This document shows positions 51,901 through 57,900 of a stretch of 64,000 nt of DNA, piece after piece (position 1 is the stretch's first letter; every line of letters starts with the position of its first letter). This stretch comes from Prostheceraeus crozeri. Taxonomy: Eukaryota; Platyhelminthes; Polycladida; Euryleptidae. Where the stretch lies: positions 201,501 through 265,500 of the forward strand of contig CAJQUW010004740.1 of assembly GCA_907163375.1 (NCBI GenBank). Direction: 5' to 3'. Below the pieces are notes generated by a model, which saw nothing but the letters and a program-made list of their open reading frames with translations, made no database searches and was not told where the DNA came from. The position numbers and the translations under genes were made by a program.

Positions 51901-54900
51901 ACTGAATGAGCTTCTCAAATCAATGCTTACAAACTTATCCACTTTCAAGCTACAGATTCCACTAACGCTTAAGACCTCAACGACAAATTTAGGTACCGTT
52001 TTAATCGAACATTACTGCCGAAAAACAGAAATCAGTCTGAAATACCATGCAGGAAACTTAACGTTGGAATTTCCACGTACCCGAAATCTGATTAGTGGAA
52101 AGTCTATGTTGTAATTTCCGACCTGCTGTTCATCAAACGCACGAATTGATTTTTACATGATGCATGCGTTGATGATGTTCAAATATGCAACGCCTTGAGA
52201 GTTTCATCAAATGCTTTCAGGTGCTTATATTTGACGAAATGCATTAATCCTCGTAATGACTGGCAAGTGTAATAGAAGTATGATTTTGAAAAGTGTGAAA
52301 ATATGTCGATTGTTGAAGTTAGCCAATTAGTAGAACTATTTGGTTGATTGATTGGCGACCGTATTCCGTCTTTTCCGTCTTTTTCTTTGGTGGTGACGCA
52401 TCTTGTTACCTATCAGGCCTTACTTCGATGACGCATTTAATGATGCACAGGACAATGATCTGATTCATGTCACTATAATGCTTCCTCGATTGCACCAATT
52501 TACCTCGTACAGTGGCTGCAATCCAGAGCACAATCATCATTATCAACTTTCAGATGTTGAATACATTACCAGAAATCACTTAGAAAAGTTTCGGATCATT
52601 AGATGAATATTGAATCTCATCCCGTTGCGGTCAAAGCAACTGCGCGGAAGAGCGAAATTACTTCCAACAACGATTAATCAATAATATTAAAACTTTTGTT
52701 GAATAGATGACTACAAGTGGCGCCAAATGCAGCGAATAATGCAATATTATCTCATATGAAAGACTAATTTAGACAATGCTCATCATGGGAAGCCACAAAG
52801 CGTCGATGTTTGCTTGCTACTTTATTTTTTAGATATCACAAGGCCTTTCAGGCGTCACAGACGGCCATCGTCAGGCGATTTTGTCAGCTAATTTTGACAA
52901 TCACTTTTCAAGCAAAAAAGCATTTCAGGCTTTAGAAATGAACATAGACTCCTAGATCCATGAGTTTAAAGTATGGAAGAATTATACTATAAATCCACAT
53001 TGATGGCACCATTCTTTCGATGGAAGCTCGCATATCAGCAAACAGTAACATGGACAACGTGTGACAAAACTGTCATGTTGTCAGGTTAAATTTGGAACTG
53101 GTATTCTATGTGATCGGAAACATGATTCTATGATTCCCGTCAACCGCAAATACGTATGATGCCGGATGCCAAGTCAAAGTCAATTATCAGCGTTCATAAT
53201 GAGGTTTAGAAATACACCGTCGTGTTGGCCGATATCAAAATCTGACAATAATACTATGCAATCTACCATCTCATTCAGAATTTGAAGTTTTTGCTTATAT
53301 CTATCAGCAGTTGAATAATCTCGTTGTTTGTTCTGAGTTTTTGTACTTTTGTACTGTTTTGAATTTGGATAGTTTCTAGTTTCATCAGTGGGTGTCCTTT
53401 TGACTTTTTATATCATGATTGCTAACCTTTAAAAGACTCGAGACTCACAAAGGCATCACTTCTTCCTCAGTAAATTGGAACATTTTAACAACACAGTGGA
53501 TTTCAAATTCTGGTTGGTAAACACCATCACCTTCTCATTCGACATTCATTCGGTATGAACAGTAAAATGTATAGCCATGTTTAAAAGTAACATATCAAAT
53601 CCTTCAATTAATTACCGGAGTGGTGGTTGACGTGAGTCTTTTCTTTCGAAATGCAAGGAATATTAATTTCACCAAATTTTGTTTTGTCAAGAAGAGAATT
53701 GATCCATCTATCGCTATATGTTATACATTTATTTGCATAAAGTTTATATATGAAACAGTCAATATTATGAAAAAAGAAGCACTTATCGTTGATTATGACA
53801 GAAATTTCTCGAATGACAATTTCAGATCAATTCTCCGAGCAGCTTGCACTTAACTGAACTATATTCCTCTTCCAAACAGACATCATGCAATATCCCTAGC
53901 AGCTTTTCAGAGAACTGTGAAGCAAACTTACATCAGTCTCTCATTTTCTAATCAGAATTTTGATTATTTTCACGAAGAATTTAAGTCAACCTTTCTGTGC
54001 GAGGAACGACACGATTGATGCAACGATATCACTCTCGTACATATATCAGTGAGCTCTAGAATGCGAAGTTTCTAGGGTTCCGTTTAGGCTTCCCAGAATG
54101 CATATATACAGTGTATATAGGAATTATACTAAATCTATGAGCATTGTGTGTAATTAAGCTTTGGTATAATGTGGAGAAAAGAAGGCAACAATGTGTCTCG
54201 CAATGTTGATGCATCTATGCATGTGAAAGATAATCTAGAAATCTCATTTGACGTATAAATACAAAGTGCATTCATAACATTGCTATGGCACATAATTAAA
54301 GAGTCAAGTAAGAGAACCTCAAGCGTGCGAAAAACCGAATCTATCATTTGATTATTAAAACAAGTGCCATTATCCATTTAATTAGTTCATTGATGAATAT
54401 CTTATAATCATAACCATGGTACATCACATCATTTCATGCAGTATATTTAGCAAATAAATATTGGTTTTCTCCTGTTTCTTTGATATCTCCTTACAAATAC
54501 ACTGTACATGTGCTATTTCATAGATGACCTTTCTCATTTTTAACCGTTTCAGAAATTGAATAAGAAGGAATCAGCTCAACAATCTGCAATATGGGAACTT
54601 CTTACAACTGAAGTGAATTACATGCGTATTTTGAAGTCTGTAAATACTGTAAGTTACAGGCTTCTACAGACAACAGTCTAGCAACGCCCAAAACATAAAC
54701 TTGACATTAGTGTTGAATGAAATCTATTCAAACTATTAAATTGAAATTTTGTAAGATACGAAGTTAGACATTTTGCTCTATATTGATGTGATTTGCACTG
54801 TATTGATAATACACTGCATCAAAAACATTGAGATTGCAGCAGTAATGTATACCGTACTCATTACTATGATGGCTCAATGTCACTACTCCCCCATACCAGG

Positions 54901-57900
54901 GGTTTCGACGGTGCTGACATGGTCAGACTTTAATCTGAAGCGTGATCTTTCAGTCCGGATGCCCTACCTGACGACTACCACTGACACTCTTGGGGGTCGA
55001 CCACTGGATAGAGAGATAGTTAGGCCAAGCACTTAACCACTGTGCCACGAAGACCACCAATGTTTTCGAATTTTACCAGTTTTTACTAGTCGACGAGTGC
55101 TATTCGAAGCGTGGTTGTTTTTCATCCAAGCCAGATAAAAAAATTAATAAATTCCAATCATGCCTTATACTTGGTACTGTATACAGGGATTTCCAAAATA
55201 GAGTTTATAAAGTTACTCATTGATGGAATAATTTTCTCAGACTTAACTTGGTCCGCACCTCTCTTTTGTTTATTCAACCCCCTGTGTCTTCTCGCTTTAC
55301 ATAAATACTAACTCTATTTTCAGATGTTTCATAATCAATAGCACAGTAACAGGTTGTCCAAATATTATTGTAATTGCCATCATTAATACATACATCAAGC
55401 CATTATTATTACTAATTGTTTTCCGGTAGAATCCATCTACTTTGTTGCTGGCCGATGGGTCACTTCTGCGAAATAACTTAGGCTACTTCTGATGTGCTTC
55501 CCACATTGTTCGAGTACTTATATTATTATTTATCCACTTTATTTATGATGTGAGTGTGCTAGCTTGCTCTTTGCCCCCCCCCTATGACGTGTCCTCACAT
55601 AAATGCCTTGACAGTGGTATCAGGCTGAGAAGCACAGAAATAGATTATTGATAATACAACAAATACACGCATATGTAATTTGTACATGTACATGCAGATA
55701 TGCTGCTTCAACCTTATTCATAACGAGATGATGAAAGGTCTCCATGTCGCAATTTTGCTCTGACCCTCGTAAATCTAAGACGCCCGACCTACATTTTTGC
55801 AAAGAAATAGTTAATGCATGAATCAACTATCAGCAATAATTATCAAGGGATGACATGAGATTTCTATGTTTTGCAGGTATATGCAAGAATGTTATTACAT
55901 CTCCAAAATCGTGAAGAGCGCTTCCTCTCCGAAATTGTATATGACCGCCTGTTCAGCAACATAGAAGAAGTTTATTTGGCGAACAAGCAATTATGGCATC
56001 AATATCTATCAATCCCAGTGAGATTTTCTCAGGAAACCGGAGAGCTGCTCAATCCTTTGCTTTTGAAAGATGCATTCATAGAGGTAATTAGAGACATTAT
56101 GCAATACTTATAATGTAAAGGTGAATATCTGGTGAAACATCGCAGTAAAATCATCAATTTGTAGTGGTAGGCCAACTCGATTAGCAAATCGACCGAACTA
56201 TATAAGTGTCACAGACAGTACAAAGTCGGATAGCAGAGTTAGTGAAGCCTAGAGAGGACATCAAATAGCTATGACGGCACCATGTACATGCAGGATATGT
56301 ATTCATTTAGCTTGTTTAGCCATTCTAGATATTTCAAGTAATTTTGGGCCATTCTGAGTCGTACTGAAGAGACCTTAGGACGAAGCGCAGGGTCTGCGGC
56401 TCATAAGGAATGTTTGTGTTTAAATTGTATAAAGCTGAGGACATCCTTCTATTTCTCGGCCCGCTTTCAAGTTCAGAACTAGTGAGATCCATTGAAGAGG
56501 CGTCTTTTGTTTGAATACCAATGAAAGTTGGGCCATTAACAACGACACCAGACCGCATGAAAGAGTGCAGTACCTTGCAGTAACGGACAGTACACTAACG
56601 GAAAGCAGCAGTGCCTTGAAAGAATGAAATACATATCAACAAGACATTGAAAAAAATCCATCTGTCTGTCTAATTTGAAAAGCAGAGACACATCTGTACT
56701 TTAGCGCAAGGCTCGGTAGACACAGATTTGTTGCCCTTTTTGAATTTTATATCGTCATCTCAACAGTGAAATGAAGTGAATTTTCAGGAAATGCCAAGGC
56801 AAAAGAGCATAAATATTTTCCAGAGGATGATATTTGCACCATAAATCCTGATTAAAAGAGCATGTGAAACAGCAATTGATGTGAGATTTTGCCGGATTTG
56901 AAGATGATAGAAAATCTATGAAGATTAGAAATTATTAACTACTCGGATATTTCGTGTCTATCTTCAAGTCACTAAAAATGCTTTCATTTCTGTTTGAAAT
57001 ACATTTGACCTTGCAATCACTCACATATTGTCCGAAATATCAATTAATTGCATGGAAATGATTCAAAACTGATGTAGAGCTACCATTCCAATGCAATAAA
57101 TGTTGTGATCAAGAAATGGAAAATTTATGACTGATTTAAATGAGATAATTTCTTTCTCCAATACAAGCGGATAGAGCTTCTCTGGATTATAGATAACACA
57201 TTATGCGTACACAGCAAAGTACTATAAACGCAGGAAAGTTTCAATGAAGCAAAAAATGTGAAGGAATCGTGCACGGGGTACTGCAACAAGACTGATCCAT
57301 CAAAAATTTAAATTTTATGACGACACATGTACAGTACTGGCCATACGTTTAGAGACACCCGTGGAATTTTCCCGAAATTTAATTTTCAATATTTAAAAGT
57401 ACAAATTTCCAAAAATAATCGATTTATTTCCATGAAAAATAAATCTAGAGTGTCACTAAAAGGCTAAAGTACACTGTGAGCTCAATATTTTGAATGACTT
57501 CCTTGATTTCGAATAACTTGTGTTATTGTACTTTTAAATATTGAAAATTAAATTTCGAGAAAATTCCACGGGTGTCTCTAACCTTATGGTCAGTACTGTA
57601 GATGCGTTGGAAATGCCAACACGTAGTAATGACTATTTATCTATTTTGGGTTTTAAAACCAAACATTCATACTCAGAGAGTGTCAACGATCTTGAATATG
57701 CATTTCAAAGTGATCCCCATCGGAGTAATCTGACTACAAAAAGCATGCAGATTCACGCCCAGAAGTAATAAAAGTTCATATAAGAAAGTAAAACATAAGT
57801 TTAATGAAAGGATCAAGACATTGTTTAAAAAAGATGGCAGTTTATAATTGAGCACGTTTTGCATTGGTCATCTATTACAAGAGGAAACAAAACGAAATAA

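Larger units (their letters stand above)
47678..54552 (+). other. Intron 4 of the PLEKHG5-like gene
   Basis: Phase 0, gtaagg to ccgtttcag, about 6.9 kb. It holds MITE A copies (48120, 51418), a foldback arm, repeat B, a PLE end and a hammerhead-like core. From 52900 to 54552 I see no feature. Confidence 0.7.
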
